Positions 25,401-30,106 of a DNA stretch of 64,000 nt are shown in pieces (the stretch's first letter is position 1; each line of letters opens with the position of its first letter). Below the pieces are notes generated by a model. The model did no database searches, had not been told where the DNA came from, and was given only the letters and a program-made list of their open reading frames with translations. A program made the position numbers and the translations under genes. The stretch covers positions 372,001 through 436,000 of the forward strand of contig NZ_VTSR01000006.1 of the NCBI RefSeq assembly GCF_008329715.1, in the 5' to 3' direction. Origin of the DNA: Gimesia chilikensis (GTDB taxonomy: Bacteria; Planctomycetota; Planctomycetia; Planctomycetales; Planctomycetaceae).

Positions 25401-27921
25401 CCAGAGGCGGATTCGTAATAAACACACCGGCATTCGGACCAATCGTTTCAAACGTAAAGGGAAATGAACCGGTCACGTCTTCAATTCGCAGGATCTGCTG
25501 CTCGTTATTACTGACTCCCCCTTGAGCAACCTGGCTGATTACAACTTCATACCGCAGTCCAGACGCATCCACAATAATCTGTGGGATGTCTACATCTGCC
25601 AGCAATCCGGAATCCAGGAAGATGACATCAAAGCCACTACCACTCACGACAACCTGAACGGCATTTGTTCCATACCCCTGGTTGTTGGCGATCGTGTTCA
25701 ACGCGTTCTGAATGCTTGTTGCAGCTGCAGCTGTTGGCTGTGCTGAAGTGTAAGGCAGATTCACCTGCTGCCCCAGGAATGTCAGGTCGAACGAACCGAA
25801 GGTAGGTGACGTGGGGAAATTCAATTCCAGGTGCTGAATTTCGTTGAAAGCAATTTCAAAGCCACTGGCAAAATCGCCTGTTACAATGAAAGTCCCCTGG
25901 GCACCGGTACTGCTTGATGCGGAAGGCAGTGCTTCCAGTGCAGCGTCAATGTTGGCTGCCATCACCAGCGGATCGGCGTCAACTACTATGTCTCCAGTGG
26001 TCTCTCCCTGCAGAGTCAGGGTGAAAGTACTTCCGGGTGTGGGATTCTGAGGATTACCGAAAACATCGTTGAAGGTGATTGTCTGAGTGCTGGGCTTATT
26101 CGGATTGAGCTCGGTCGGACCAAACGTCACGTTGACAAACAGCCGTAACCCGGAAGAATCAACAGTGATCTGAGGAATGTTCAGATCATGCAGAGAACCG
26201 GTATCCAGGAACTGGATATCGAAACCATTACCATTCACGACCACGTCGACCGGAGTTCCCGCAAAGCCGAGGTTATTGGCAACCAGATTCAATGCTGCAG
26301 CAATGTTAGCGGCAGCGGTAGGACTGGCTGGATCAGCATCACTGAATGGCAGGATAATCGGCTGTCCAAGGAAGTTGATCTGGTAGTAACCGAAGGAAGG
26401 AACGCCAGTCACTTCAAAGTGCTGCAGTTCGTTTACATTGGAAAGTGTATCCTGAGACACTGTAACCACGGGTGGGTTACTGGTGAAACCGGTGGTATCG
26501 ACGGTCAGCGGATTGATGTTCAGACCACCAACCGCATTGACGAATTCGACTTCGTAGCCATCCTGGAAGTTACCATTGACCAGGATGTCATCAAATTTGA
26601 TGTCGGTGAAGGCAGCCACCATAGCAGCTTTAACCTGGGCTGCTGTTGCTGTGTGGAGGATTCCAGCTGTAGTTTCAGTCACACCATTTCCGCCGGTATA
26701 GGAAATGGTGTAGCTTCCCCCTGATGGTTCGCCGACAAAGGTAATCAGCTGAACTTCGTTCCGTGCAGAAGAGAAGTCGATTCTGTCAGTCGATCCCGGA
26801 ATGCCGTCATAGGCGGGTACACCAGGTGCTCCGTCGCCGGTTGGTACCGGGTTGGTGGTGGAGGGAGTGAAGAAGATCCCGTGTCCGGTGTTGGCGGAAA
26901 TACTGTTTCCGGAAATATCACCAGTCAGGTCACCGTCTGTCTGATCGAATACAATCCCGTGCCCTGCGTTGGATGAGATGGTGTTACCGGTAATAGAGAC
27001 AAACTGATCGACGTTATTCAGGTCCAGGCGAACTCCGTCACCTGCAGTATTACCACTGATCTGGTTTGTCTTGATGTACAGTTCGGTCAGGAGTGCTGCA
27101 CCACCGTCTTCGGTATCATCGACATTGATGTAGACCCCCTGAATGTTGTTGTTATTCGTCAACCGCAGTTCTTCGGCAACTGAATCCACAATGTTGACGC
27201 TCACACCGTCATTACCGGAGGTACCGGCGATTGTGTTGTCTGCCATGGTGGTGTGCCGCAGAACAGACCCGTCTGCCACATCGATTGAGACACCGTCGAT
27301 GTTCGACCGACGCAGTGAAGTCTCTTCGATGGTCGAAGCACTCATCCCCACAGTCACCCCGGCACCGGCCTGGCTGGAAAGACCAGAGTCGATAATGTTG
27401 AACTCGTTGAGGATGACGTTGGTCAGATCGAGGTTGAATGCGTTTCCAAATCCAGCGGTGATCGTCGAACTGTCGATGGCGATGGTATCGGCCAGCAGGT
27501 TGGACAGTTCGATATCGATCCCGACTCCGGCATCCGCGTTGATCGACACATTGTCAAACAGAACCTGGAACGGTTCGGCGAACGTCAGGTTGTCCAGATC
27601 GATGGAGATCGCGGACCCCGTGGAAGCATCAATATTCAGACCTTCGAACAGGATCGTGTCGTAGTTGGAGACACCGTCGGCATCTGGGTCCAGTACCGAG
27701 TTATTGAGAGTCACACCCAACCCCGGAGTGATCTGATTGATGATCAACGAGGTCAGAAGGGTCCGGTCTTCCAACTGCTCAATGGCAACCCGACGCTGAA
27801 TCCGCTGACGCGCCATTGAAGGACCACTTCTCAGTTGAAGTCGACGACGAGGATTTAAGGTCGCCTTACGGCTTTTTTCGAAAGCAACTCGCATCGACTC
27901 AACCCAAGATGTCAGTAACAT
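10456..27921 (-). CDS. Giant multidomain surface protein (beta-helix, Ig-like, Calx-beta, metzincin, dockerin)
   Basis: A 5,821-residue protein in one unbroken frame. The start at 27921 follows GGGAGA. There is no ordinary signal peptide; a basic N-terminus leads to IEQLEDRTLLT at 47-57, the LEPR-x-LL-type motif of large planctomycete exported proteins. Domains in order: beta-helix rungs (~60-370); seven ~100-130-residue repeats (~377-1160); more beta-helix (~1160-1830); an HGL...NGVF unit (~1925-2000); five Ig-like repeats (~2054-2620); three LRAAI-type beta-helix modules (to ~4480), the third interrupted by a metzincin and PPC domain; three Calx-beta repeats (~4481-4824); a fourth LREAI module (~4830-5220); a cohesin-like domain (~5250-5405); a dockerin-like pair (~5409-5473); and a second zinc-protease-like domain (~5485-5665). 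The tail is acidic. The likely role is adhesion or matrix with proteolytic function, outside the cell. Confidence 0.9.
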   Translation of the reverse strand: MLLTSWVESMRVAFEKSRKATLNPRRRLQLRSGPSMARQRIQRRVAIEQLEDRTLLTSLIINQITPGLGVTLNNSVLDPDADGVSNYDTILFEGLNIDASTGSAISIDLDNLTFAEPFQVLFDNVSINADAGVGIDIELSNLLADTIAIDSSTITAGFGNAFNLDLTNVILNEFNIIDSGLSSQAGAGVTVGMSASTIEETSLRRSNIDGVSIDVADGSVLRHTTMADNTIAGTSGNDGVSVNIVDSVAEELRLTNNNNIQGVYINVDDTEDGGAALLTELYIKTNQISGNTAGDGVRLDLNNVDQFVSITGNTISSNAGHGIVFDQTDGDLTGDISGNSISANTGHGIFFTPSTTNPVPTGDGAPGVPAYDGIPGSTDRIDFSSARNEVQLITFVGEPSGGSYTISYTGGNGVTETTAGILHTATAAQVKAAMVAAFTDIKFDDILVNGNFQDGYEVEFVNAVGGLNINPLTVDTTGFTSNPPVVTVSQDTLSNVNELQHFEVTGVPSFGYYQINFLGQPIILPFSDADPASPTAAANIAAALNLVANNLGFAGTPVDVVVNGNGFDIQFLDTGSLHDLNIPQITVDSSGLRLFVNVTFGPTELNPNKPSTQTITFNDVFGNPQNPTPGSTFTLTLQGETTGDIVVDADPLVMAANIDAALEALPSASSSTGAQGTFIVTGDFASGFEIAFNEIQHLELNFPTSPTFGSFDLTFLGQQVNLPYTSAQPTAAAATSIQNALNTIANNQGYGTNAVQVVVSGSGFDVIFLDSGLLADVDIPQIIVDASGLRYEVVISQVAQGGVSNNEQQILRIEDVTGSFPFTFETIGPNAGVFITNPPLGAAFTLSFLGELTAPISFDSDPSVTVASIDAALEGLPSATTGNDFTVTGNYSSGFLITFTGDFGNLDVPLLIANVFTQDIEPSTQVGNFDLTAPFIIAGDVLSGPLEPFVNVTPSTVTNGFGVNEIQNIAFPSVPGGGTIELDFGASTNGPVVVDFDATAAEVQAALESLDTIGVGNVIVTGSVSASGFFIEFTGDFRANPAGPLISVNPTGLLLVAPTVTTITEGTSDNEVQEVSISGAPTGGTFTLTFDGETTGSIAYNATADVIITALEALGNINPGDVMVRGDALTGFEIEYVGVLASVNVPLILADGSGLTGGTSPAITTKTTNVGGYQRGIRGNLITGNSGAGIEIDLAMYTSFYGDIVGNTISSNNTQGINLTASDFTSLKSVDFSLSVDGNTMDDNRGAAIAVNMEDTATGDVSITNNTITGTRNDTNVTTPYAGDAIYIDLYGTDVSFEAFNQLRDLVIDGNYLGTNAAGTGGLGNAGHGIGIHIEESTIIDRTQISNNVIANNSIDGINFHREDDARVGRAVIDPIVGEERAVMIYSNTISGNSDGIDILAQNGNLTTTDFEIKDNVINTNARDGISLHAEADATIFADIINNQVTLNGINGIESTTRTTSYFGTDRRDVSGTWIQNTISENASHGVRISGRIGNRNMLFIGLDGVDPVTGADRGNMIANNGNDGIQIAAHFDRIDGNVKIANNSILSNSTGGIEITGEGLSSSIDENLIAFNDGKGIDINSNNQVVFIRNNIITENTADGLEVLSANVINFSELNSTTSVGIGGATTSVTAIGNFIDNNGGRGVDLQTEEMANSDFIFGDGTETGANRVVSNALEGFYVITTASRGQDQDAASTATLDATGSVTNSHADMVLQIDRNYIQDNGVNSNFTTTGLVLRIGTMASSTSYTSQTPGSTASVGAEGSSDFGNGRSNVSVTSNEFEGNFGEDFYVESFTSTVDPPTTVDNWDINANPAFRVLSSYRRDPLARLNLVFEDNTGNGLNVVNDGAYYDNAESVFKSRLRNGTPAPNPDGPFTSATRRRNAQRVASRTNLAPFSAPNEAPTAVGNVADAYVSTPGGPIQVTTALPHGLTSGATVEITDAITFEAGVGYTFLNPLNGVFVIDVIDSLNFTLRSTEGAELGAILSGGTWSNNNTGAFLYDGMGVSTFRIAQGYDGVGNGFQQGDDFTFQALYPGANIFGELSFGWDSWTPDDDTFLAPVTSTFLTADISVAVPDPTTGAITDPLTISFTEDVNGVDISDFVLLRDNIAVALNAGMLTQINARTFELDLSSVTGLEGEYQLRLVNNGSISDAKYISPFSPLFGSSPTNFLEFGDIERFTVDTTAPTADIVDVSPDPRSEAAGEVVINFSEDVQGVDLSDFTVTIDGGTPINLASTPATLTQVTGSQFILDISKVTSLSGDYELTLNAAGSSITDMAGNALAADAVDMWVNDTLSPIAQFVNVADPVPSGPAPGFTVTLNFSEDVTGLALSDFTLTDPAGNVIDLSTTSATLVPVTASQYNIVLGSLADDNGIYTLTYHSEGSAVQDIAGNEASGPASETWQKGVEVIAPTAGIQDITPDPRPSGSAVGVVTINFSEDVTGVDITDFELLLDDGSGQVPISLASLSVSQVNDSTYQIDLSTVTTQDGDYVLNLLADGTIEDFAGNKFTAVTSDSWRTGGIGPVATIEDLPPILVTNAGVVTVTFDEAVTGVDISDFSLKLDGQDVSLAGLTVTPVSGSQYQIDLSSVTGIYGNYTLTLVAEGSNIRSFTTLDPMLDDASESWIASDTIDLTSGTPVFTDGVDSLAGDGIVGDGTTGTQTLRAAIQEANALAGSNVIELAAGTYVLSIAGFDEDLSATGDLDIRDNLTIRGQGVGVTVIDAGALDRIFQVFAGVTLNLENLTITNGALTGSADGAGIRNSGTTTLSNVEVTGNVSEDSAGGINNTGVMIIVDSTISNNSAGGSGGGIRNTGSLQISRSTLYGNTTERDGGALFNAAAGDVELSNSTFSGNQADRSGGAIRNTATLSAVNNTMTQNDAGTFGGAISNSGTTILQNDLILDNTAASDADLQGAFNSLGGNLVGVVGTATGLGALDIQGVIDPTVVLDSNLADNGGPTLTHALLLGSVAINAGINTDIDALEQRGSQRVLGSAVDIGAVEFGTFFVNSDLDTVDANLGDGIAADADGNITLRAAIMEANALAGDSLIILGSGTYALTLTGAGENNAFTGDLDVTDTSGTLTILGAGSGQTIIDATGLDDRVFDVFTGADLTLQGLTVTGGNAVGTSGGGIRNIGTLSLVNTSVEGNTAELNGGGILNGELGQQGTLNLSNSQVSGNSAVDGGGIYNNDQSQVTIVDSAITGNTASGDGAGLYNDLQATIGITRSDISGNTATLDGGGIYNNDLASLTIVDSKVNSNTANQGGGIFNEEAASLTISRTTVSGNTTTLGGGGIYNDGGIATLTDVSILTNTAHLDGGGLYNATAGEVTITDGFFDDNSADRDGGAIANFGVSLILSGTTVRDSEAQQFGGGLYNDQEEGTVSISESSFINNVAVSGAGIYNQELGVINLDLSDVLQNTASSDGGGIYNTSSAIINVQRTTVDGNRALNGAGIFNDDVAQLNLFDSTISNNIAVGDGGGLYNNSFEASSVVNATISGNEAGNNGGGIFNSDEGSIEVTNATIFNNSSIAGGGIFNALDGYVTVANTIVAGNSTTSPGPDVTGDFDSRGNNLIGVGGISTGFTDGVNGDIVGTFATPVSPGLGALQDNGGATFTHELLGGSLARDAGNNFYAPTDDQRGFARLFDGDGNGSLIVDIGAFESGYIVTGFGDSVDANPGDGVSVDVNGQSTLRAAIIESNSRAGADTILLGTGVYTLSLFGQGEGNAYWGDLDITDDLTIIGAGSGKTVIDADYLDRIFEIFAGVNVSIRGVTLVNGDVTRVEDGGAILNFGNLTLEDVEIKNSLANRGGALFNSGTVIMTDSFFHNNTAIADGGAIFNNDPGVLSIALSEISYNDAENGGGIYNSTGGTLEVTDTTIDSNTATVAGGGVFVSDQAAVGNGEGGNVTNVVPAVSNEYVAGDTDTDYDYPVYNSGYDIDVLPKYDYGDSEIAVLSEAPPFPVSDTFNLSSLPGANHTIYLDFNGHTTTGTQWNTDFGTVVTPAYDTDGDTSTFSLAEIEVIQRTWLRVVEDFAPFNVNVTTAEPPVSDLIRTDASDSRWGIRVVIGANTWYSNAGGVAYVGSFNDNVDTPTYVFNTGLIGVSEAVSHEVGHTLGLFHDGTSVLEYYDGHGSGTTGWAPIMGVGYYQNLVQWSQGEYTDADNTEDDLSIITTQNGFGYRADDHASTIGFASTITDGSASGIIERNTDVDYFEFSTTGGDVTIDPFFESPNLDILAVLYDSSGTQIATSNPIGALNASFSGLGAGTYYLSIEGTGEGDVLGTGYSDYGSLGQYTISVTGQTPSVAAGSVSISNSTISNNFAGTRGGGLLNEDTIDLSNVTISGNEAGKEGGGIHNTGELTINNTTIYNNTTEGSGGGIYSVAATASVEVKNTIIAGNDSLVSGDDVEGSFTSEGHNLIGTRGTAVGFINGFNNDIVGSNAQHIDPFLSPLQDNGGPTFTHALLPGSLAIDAGDNTDGVTIDQRGALRPTDTTSDIGAFEIVTPTISITDVSQVETNAGTTEFEFVVSLSNANVDEVTVDFETSNGTAVAGIDYAFTTGRVTFSAGETTQVVRVLVNGDTLVEDHETFFVNLFNAQGAAIADDQGLGTILNDEASISIDDVTLDEGPVGTTTNFNFTVSLSTPVAGVVTVDLETADLTATLADSDYVQLLPQTITFNPGETEKTITVVVNGDTAIEADETFSVNLSNASSNATIADATGIGTIENDDFALLSISDVTLTEDYDGGPTTTFTFTVTVSQATSADVTFDITTVDGTALAGSDYVANAINGLVIPAGMTEVTFDVVVNNDALTEPNEYFTVEIDDTFNPPLNANVLDGVGVGTIVDNGIVVDTTDDIVDPGDGLTSLREAINAANASPGVDNIILLPGIYDISIAGAGENNNATGDFDISESVNIFGQGSGTTIIDAHQLDRIFETSGGVTLNLSNMELRNGDADDGGALLAQGPTTLNQIIFRDNNSDFLGGAIVSASSLDISDALFINNHAGFQGGAIYQYTNTATVSRTTFEANTSDARAGAVYVASGATFDVSQSLFYMNESGSRGGAIFNEGTVISTNTTFSANHSGSRGGAILNEGTLTVVNNTLTDNTADQTGGGISNSAGGFVTLVNTIVAGNSGAQGNPDLGGVYDSATSFNNLVGDIGGATGLTDAVNGNIIGSLLSPVDPKLGILLDNGGPTRTHTLLFGSAAIDAGRNNGAPLVDQRGEPRPVDGDNDSVAITDIGAVELKDPPAAPLFGSGGDSSVVDEQTNIQISVVKDRTTVSSNGHTFALPGNADWLDEWDSFWVEVWVDTASGFGISDVLTNIAYNTAYFSATSVEFGSNFNFNRTVIIDDEAGVVRNLGGSTNQANVGGSGYALLARIKFESLAGDEVEVDPTDLTLEPLSLGLDIQNTEINISGVGEAVVTVGALPETDLYPVIYDINNSGSIDFKDLVFFTSAYNQSVINASSSFAAALDFDKSGRVDYRDLTYLASNYNKRKGGNSEVIFPTNFGQKWIGTQLEVNSGDDTIDEVVEAAVNTWEAALGLDEPLEVQIIVQDFGTAQLGSGQTTEYNVDGVPVAGRVVIDNDANGLGWHVDVTDAPTGGSYDLFTVLLHEIGHVLGFTRYYSGFNNLVNDDGNGNLTFVGSDFTVELDPTGLHIEDPAVGDDLMNDTLDPGVRKAISDLDVKMLLESYANASGGSGSGSASPIFGTNGTPTSEPVEPVLIQSPEAAQTFAAESTVSLAVPVVVVPVKEESTEESGLSQTVSYDAIQPSLYDQDLLVDRKTLDGSLVEDLYESEYFENEFQDIEDRELVFAHADDDLDLVGDAQLDENMMDDAFTNWEGPLL
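10930..11470 (-). other. C-terminal metzincin-like domain with Arg in place of the third zinc ligand
   Basis: Residues ~5485-5665 of the giant protein. H5589-E5590-x-x-H5593-x-x-G-F-T-R5599 is the metzincin helix, and DDLMND downstream resembles a Met-turn. The third zinc ligand should be His or Asp at 5599 but is Arg, so the site may be inactive or use another ligand. Matrixin-like domains near the C-terminus are known in planctomycete surface proteins. Confidence 0.65.
11500..12200 (-). other. Cohesin-like domain followed by a dockerin-like EF-hand pair
   Basis: Residues ~5245-5473 of the giant protein. The first part (VWVDTASGFGISDVLTNIAY ... ALLARIKFES) has the beta-sandwich pattern of cohesin-like domains. 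The second has two calcium-loop repeats, DINNSGSIDFKDLVFF and DFDKSGRVDYRDLTYL, separated by ~25 residues, as in type I dockerins. The pairing within one chain is common in planctomycetes and does not by itself imply a cellulosome. Confidence 0.75.
12250..13450 (-). repeat. LREAI beta-helix module 4 of the giant protein
   Basis: Opens with VDTTDDIVDPGDGLTSLREA and proceeds through GIYDISIAGAGENN, a run of GG-A-I/L-x-N rungs, and DNGGPTRTHTLLFGSAAIDA before DIGAVEL. This is the choice-of-anchor-Q type right-handed beta-helix module. Confidence 0.8.
13450..14480 (-). repeat. Three tandem Calx-beta domains
   Basis: Residues ~4481-4824. Three copies of a ~110-residue unit carry the marks DV-x-E/DEG..., VDFET.NGTA..G.DY, FSAGETTQ or FNPGETEK, VNGDT..E.DETF.V.L and GLGTI.ND. 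This pattern is diagnostic of calcium-binding Calx-beta beta-sandwiches. Confidence 0.85.
14480..16960 (-). repeat. LRAAI beta-helix module 3, interrupted by a protease insertion
   Basis: Opens at GFGDSVDANPGDGVSVDVNG...LRAAIIESN and ends at DNGGPTFTHALLPGSLAIDA...DIGAFEI. Rungs of the GGGIYN type run on both sides of the inserted metzincin/PPC block at 15062-16270. Confidence 0.8.
15062..16270 (-). other. Metzincin protease plus PPC-like domain inserted in a beta-helix
   Basis: Residues ~3885-4287 of the giant protein. A prodomain-like acidic linker is followed by LPGANHTIYLDFNGHTTTGT, then H4093-E4094-x-x-H4097-x-x-G-L-F-H4103, a complete three-His zinc site. WAPIMGVGYY supplies the Met-turn and QWSQGEYTDADNTEDDL the conserved end. 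A PPC-like beta-sandwich follows (DVDYFEFSTTGGD ... LSIEGTGEGD). All catalytic residues are intact, so an active zinc endopeptidase is likely. Confidence 0.8.
16960..18930 (-). repeat. LRAAI beta-helix module 2, the longest, with many GGGIYN rungs
   Basis: Opens at DLDTVDANLGDGIAADADGNI and LRAAIMEAN. It carries about twenty rungs with the GG-G-I-Y/F-N motif, which appear on the plus strand as recurring ATACCACCACC. It closes with DNGGATFTHELLGGSLARDA. Rungs alternate as consecutive beta-helix turns. Confidence 0.8.
18930..20050 (-). repeat. LRAAI beta-helix module 1
   Basis: Opens at TDGVDSLAGDGIVGDGTTGT and LRAAIQEAN, followed by GTYVLSIAGFDEDLSATGD, GIRNSG rungs, and DNGGPTLTHALLLGSVAINA with DIGAVEF. 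It starts directly after the Ig-like repeats. Confidence 0.8.
20060..21760 (-). repeat. Five Ig-like repeats with INFSEDV-x-GVD-x-SDF core
   Basis: Residues ~2054-2620. Five ~105-residue copies share VVTINFSEDVTGVDITDFEL, then VTGSQYQIDLSSVTG..G.Y.LTL..EGS.I.D.AGN and a final W. The pattern resembles bacterial Ig-like (Big) domains of large adhesins. Confidence 0.75.
24440..26790 (-). repeat. Seven tandem ~100-130-residue repeats of the LTFDG...AALEAL type
   Basis: Residues ~377-1161. Each unit runs E-x-Q-x-I/L..., G-x-F-x-L-x-F-x-G-x-T, A...I-x-A-A-L-E-x-L, then V-x-G...GF-x-I-x-F. Units 2 and 4 are alike (FLGQ ... AAANIAAALNLVANN versus SIQNALNTIANN), as are units 3 and 5, indicating duplication of a two-unit block. 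Confidence 0.8.
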
Positions 27922-28747
27922 CTGCTGTCTCCCATAAACTCTAATTTACCAAGGCATTGTACTGTGAATGGTGTAAGAATGCTTCTTTATTCACTCGATT
28001 TCAGTACGACCTTTATGCCAGTCTGTTTTGTAATGTTTGGTAGCTACTTCTTTGACTCAGACTTCTGCAAAAACCGCCTGTTTTCTTCCCAGGCCAACAA
28101 TTTTCACTATTTTTACGTAATTACAGAAATCCAGACTTTGATGCTAAAAACTAGTCTGAACCGATGTCAAAGAAATTTGCACAAAATAGGTAAAATATAA
28201 TTGGTGGATTCCACTTATAACAATCATGACAGCGTCCAAAATCGGGGTTTGAGGCAGGATTGAAGACCGCTTATTTGAAACAAACGGCACAACTGGCCTG
28301 CTGCCAGGACCTGGAATCTACACCATAGAGACGAGTGGCCTGAATAAAACTAACCAGTATTCACTTTGTCTCGCCACCATTTCTTAATTTTTTCTATTAT
28401 CACAAACCGATTGATATAAAGGTTTTAGCCCCACGGGATTTTTGACAGCCTGGCAATTGGGGAAGTTTGTGATGACAGGCAAAAGTATACATTTGAAACT
28501 TTCTTCGCGAAAAATCGTACTGTTTTTTCAAGATATACCGTTTTTAATGGTCTTCGTGGCAATGCTGAGCCGATCAATTATGACAACGGGTTGTCTACAT
28601 AGCCCCGGTTGCTGCTGTACTTACGCACAAAAAATACTCTGAGATCACAATTTCGTGTTTTGTCGGAGCGGTTAGTTTTTAATTAGCATCTTTCAGTCAG
28701 CCTGATTCAGAACCATCAGGCCTGAACTGAAATGGAGAGATTAAGCT
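27922..28747. other. Long AT-rich divergent intergenic region
   Basis: About 826 bases between the divergent giant surface-protein gene and the outer-membrane-protein gene. It has no convincing gene; small open frames at 27964-28200 and 28442-28642 lack plausible protein character. A minus-strand promoter candidate lies at 28141-28170. TTGACA at 28442-28447 has no good -10 partner. Confidence 0.5.
28141..28170 (-). promoter_or_regulatory. Candidate promoter for the giant surface-protein gene
   Basis: On the minus strand, TTGACA (plus-strand 28165-28170), an 18-base spacer and TAGCAT. The -35 box is perfect and the -10 matches TATAAT in four of six positions. The leader would be about 210 bases. 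Confidence 0.4.
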
Positions 28748-30010
28748 ATGAGAACGAACGGATTCGTTGGCTTGATAATTGCGGGAATCTGCTGCATTTC
28801 TTCACCATCCCTGTTTGCGCAGGCAGATTACCCGGTCGAACCATCTAATGAATCTGAAGGGGTCTTCAGAATATCCAATACTTCAGACTACCAGTATGAA
28901 GAATATGAGCCGGCCGCCGTCGATGCCGTCTCGTTCGCCCCTTCCTCTCCACGGACCTCCGATCTGTCACCGATCGCCATGCCCGAAGGCGGCGCCATGG
29001 TTTCGAATGACTACTACGGGGGTGGCGAATACTACACCCCCGCTGAAGGTGAATATTACGGTCCCGTAGAACAATACAGCCAGGGCGACTGGATCGAAGA
29101 TCCTTACCTGGAAGAAGGTTCCTATGAACGTCTGGGGCTCGTCTTCGGTGCTGCTGCCGTCTTTCTGAAGCCAGGCTTCGACACAGACACAGCCTTCACC
29201 ACAGAAGATCAGACCGGACCTGCTACCATTACAACATCCAACGACTTCGGATACAGCTACCAGACAGCTCCCCGTATCAATCTGGGACTGATTGACAACG
29301 AAGGCCTCAGTGCCCAGGTTCGCTGGTTCCAGCTGGAAGATAACTCTGGTGCCAGTGCCATTGCCGGTAACAACTTCACCTTCTTCAACGGTCTGCCGAC
29401 CAAGACTGCCATCGGCGGTCTGCGAGCCGGTGGTCAGGCAGGTGACTTCGTCGTCGCTGCCAGCCAGATGAAACTGTACACAATCGATGTCGATCTGAGC
29501 CAGGAACTGAACTTCGAACGCTGGCAAACCACATTCGGTGGTGGTTACCGTCACGCATCGGTCAGTCAGGCATACCAGGCTTATGGTACCGCCAGTGGTG
29601 CCGCAGTCGCTTCTGATGTCGGACATCGCTTCGACGGTAACGGTATCGTCGTCTTCGGTGAAGCACGTCGTCCCCTCGGATTATGGGATCGTCGTACTAA
29701 AGGAACTTCCAGCCTCTCGCTGATCTCCAGTGCCAAATACTCGGCTCTGTGGGGTAAGTCGAAATACTCCGCCGTAGACTCCAACCCCGGCCCGGTGAAT
29801 GCCATTGCTCAGACCAGTGAAAACAAATCTCTGAGCATCGCTGAAATTCAGGTTGGTATGCAGGCTGACTTCGTCCTGCAGACCGGTGCTCTGGTCTGGG
29901 TGCGTGCCGCCTGGGATGGTATCTGGTGGAACGGTGCCGGTTCAGCAGCTTCTGAATCAGGCGACCTGAGCCTGCTCGGTGGTTCAATCAGCCTCGGGAT
30001 GGACTGGTAA
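28748..30010 (+). CDS. Outer-membrane beta-barrel-type protein
   Basis: A 420-residue protein with a Sec signal peptide (GFVGLIIAGICCISSPSLFAQA). It opens into an acidic Tyr/Gly/Pro-rich linker (~25-120), then a region of alternating amphipathic strands from YERLGLVFGAAAVFLKPGF onward, ending in GGSISLGMDW with a terminal aromatic. The final Trp and strand pattern are typical of beta-barrel outer-membrane proteins. It resembles the Lpg1974-type/planctomycete pore-forming family. The role is probably pore or envelope structure. GGAGAG stands nine bases before the ATG. It lies divergent to the giant surface protein and is followed by a strong terminator, so it is a single-gene unit. Confidence 0.68.
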   Translation: MRTNGFVGLIIAGICCISSPSLFAQADYPVEPSNESEGVFRISNTSDYQYEEYEPAAVDAVSFAPSSPRTSDLSPIAMPEGGAMVSNDYYGGGEYYTPAEGEYYGPVEQYSQGDWIEDPYLEEGSYERLGLVFGAAAVFLKPGFDTDTAFTTEDQTGPATITTSNDFGYSYQTAPRINLGLIDNEGLSAQVRWFQLEDNSGASAIAGNNFTFFNGLPTKTAIGGLRAGGQAGDFVVAASQMKLYTIDVDLSQELNFERWQTTFGGGYRHASVSQAYQAYGTASGAAVASDVGHRFDGNGIVVFGEARRPLGLWDRRTKGTSSLSLISSAKYSALWGKSKYSAVDSNPGPVNAIAQTSENKSLSIAEIQVGMQADFVLQTGALVWVRAAWDGIWWNGAGSAASESGDLSLLGGSISLGMDW

Positions 30011-30040
30011 ACCACACCCACTTTCGTAAGACAACAGTCA

Positions 30041-30076
30041 AACAGCCCCGCCAGATCAATCTGACGGGGCTGTTTT
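30041..30076 (+). terminator. Rho-independent terminator
   Basis: AACAGCCCCGCCAGAT and ATCTGACGGGGCTGTT pair with one mismatch, followed by TTTT. It sits 31 bases past the outer-membrane-protein gene and before the convergent stop at 30107. Confidence 0.85.
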
Positions 30077-30106
30077 CGTAAACATTATCTGTTCTGTAAG
30101 GCGCTG

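Noticed and set aside
27964-28200. A 78-codon open frame in the long intergenic region
   Set aside because: Low-complexity hydrophobic/aromatic composition, no ribosome binding site and overlap with a promoter candidate.
28442-28470. TTGACA as the promoter of the outer-membrane-protein gene
   Set aside because: No acceptable -10 sequence at 16-18 bases.
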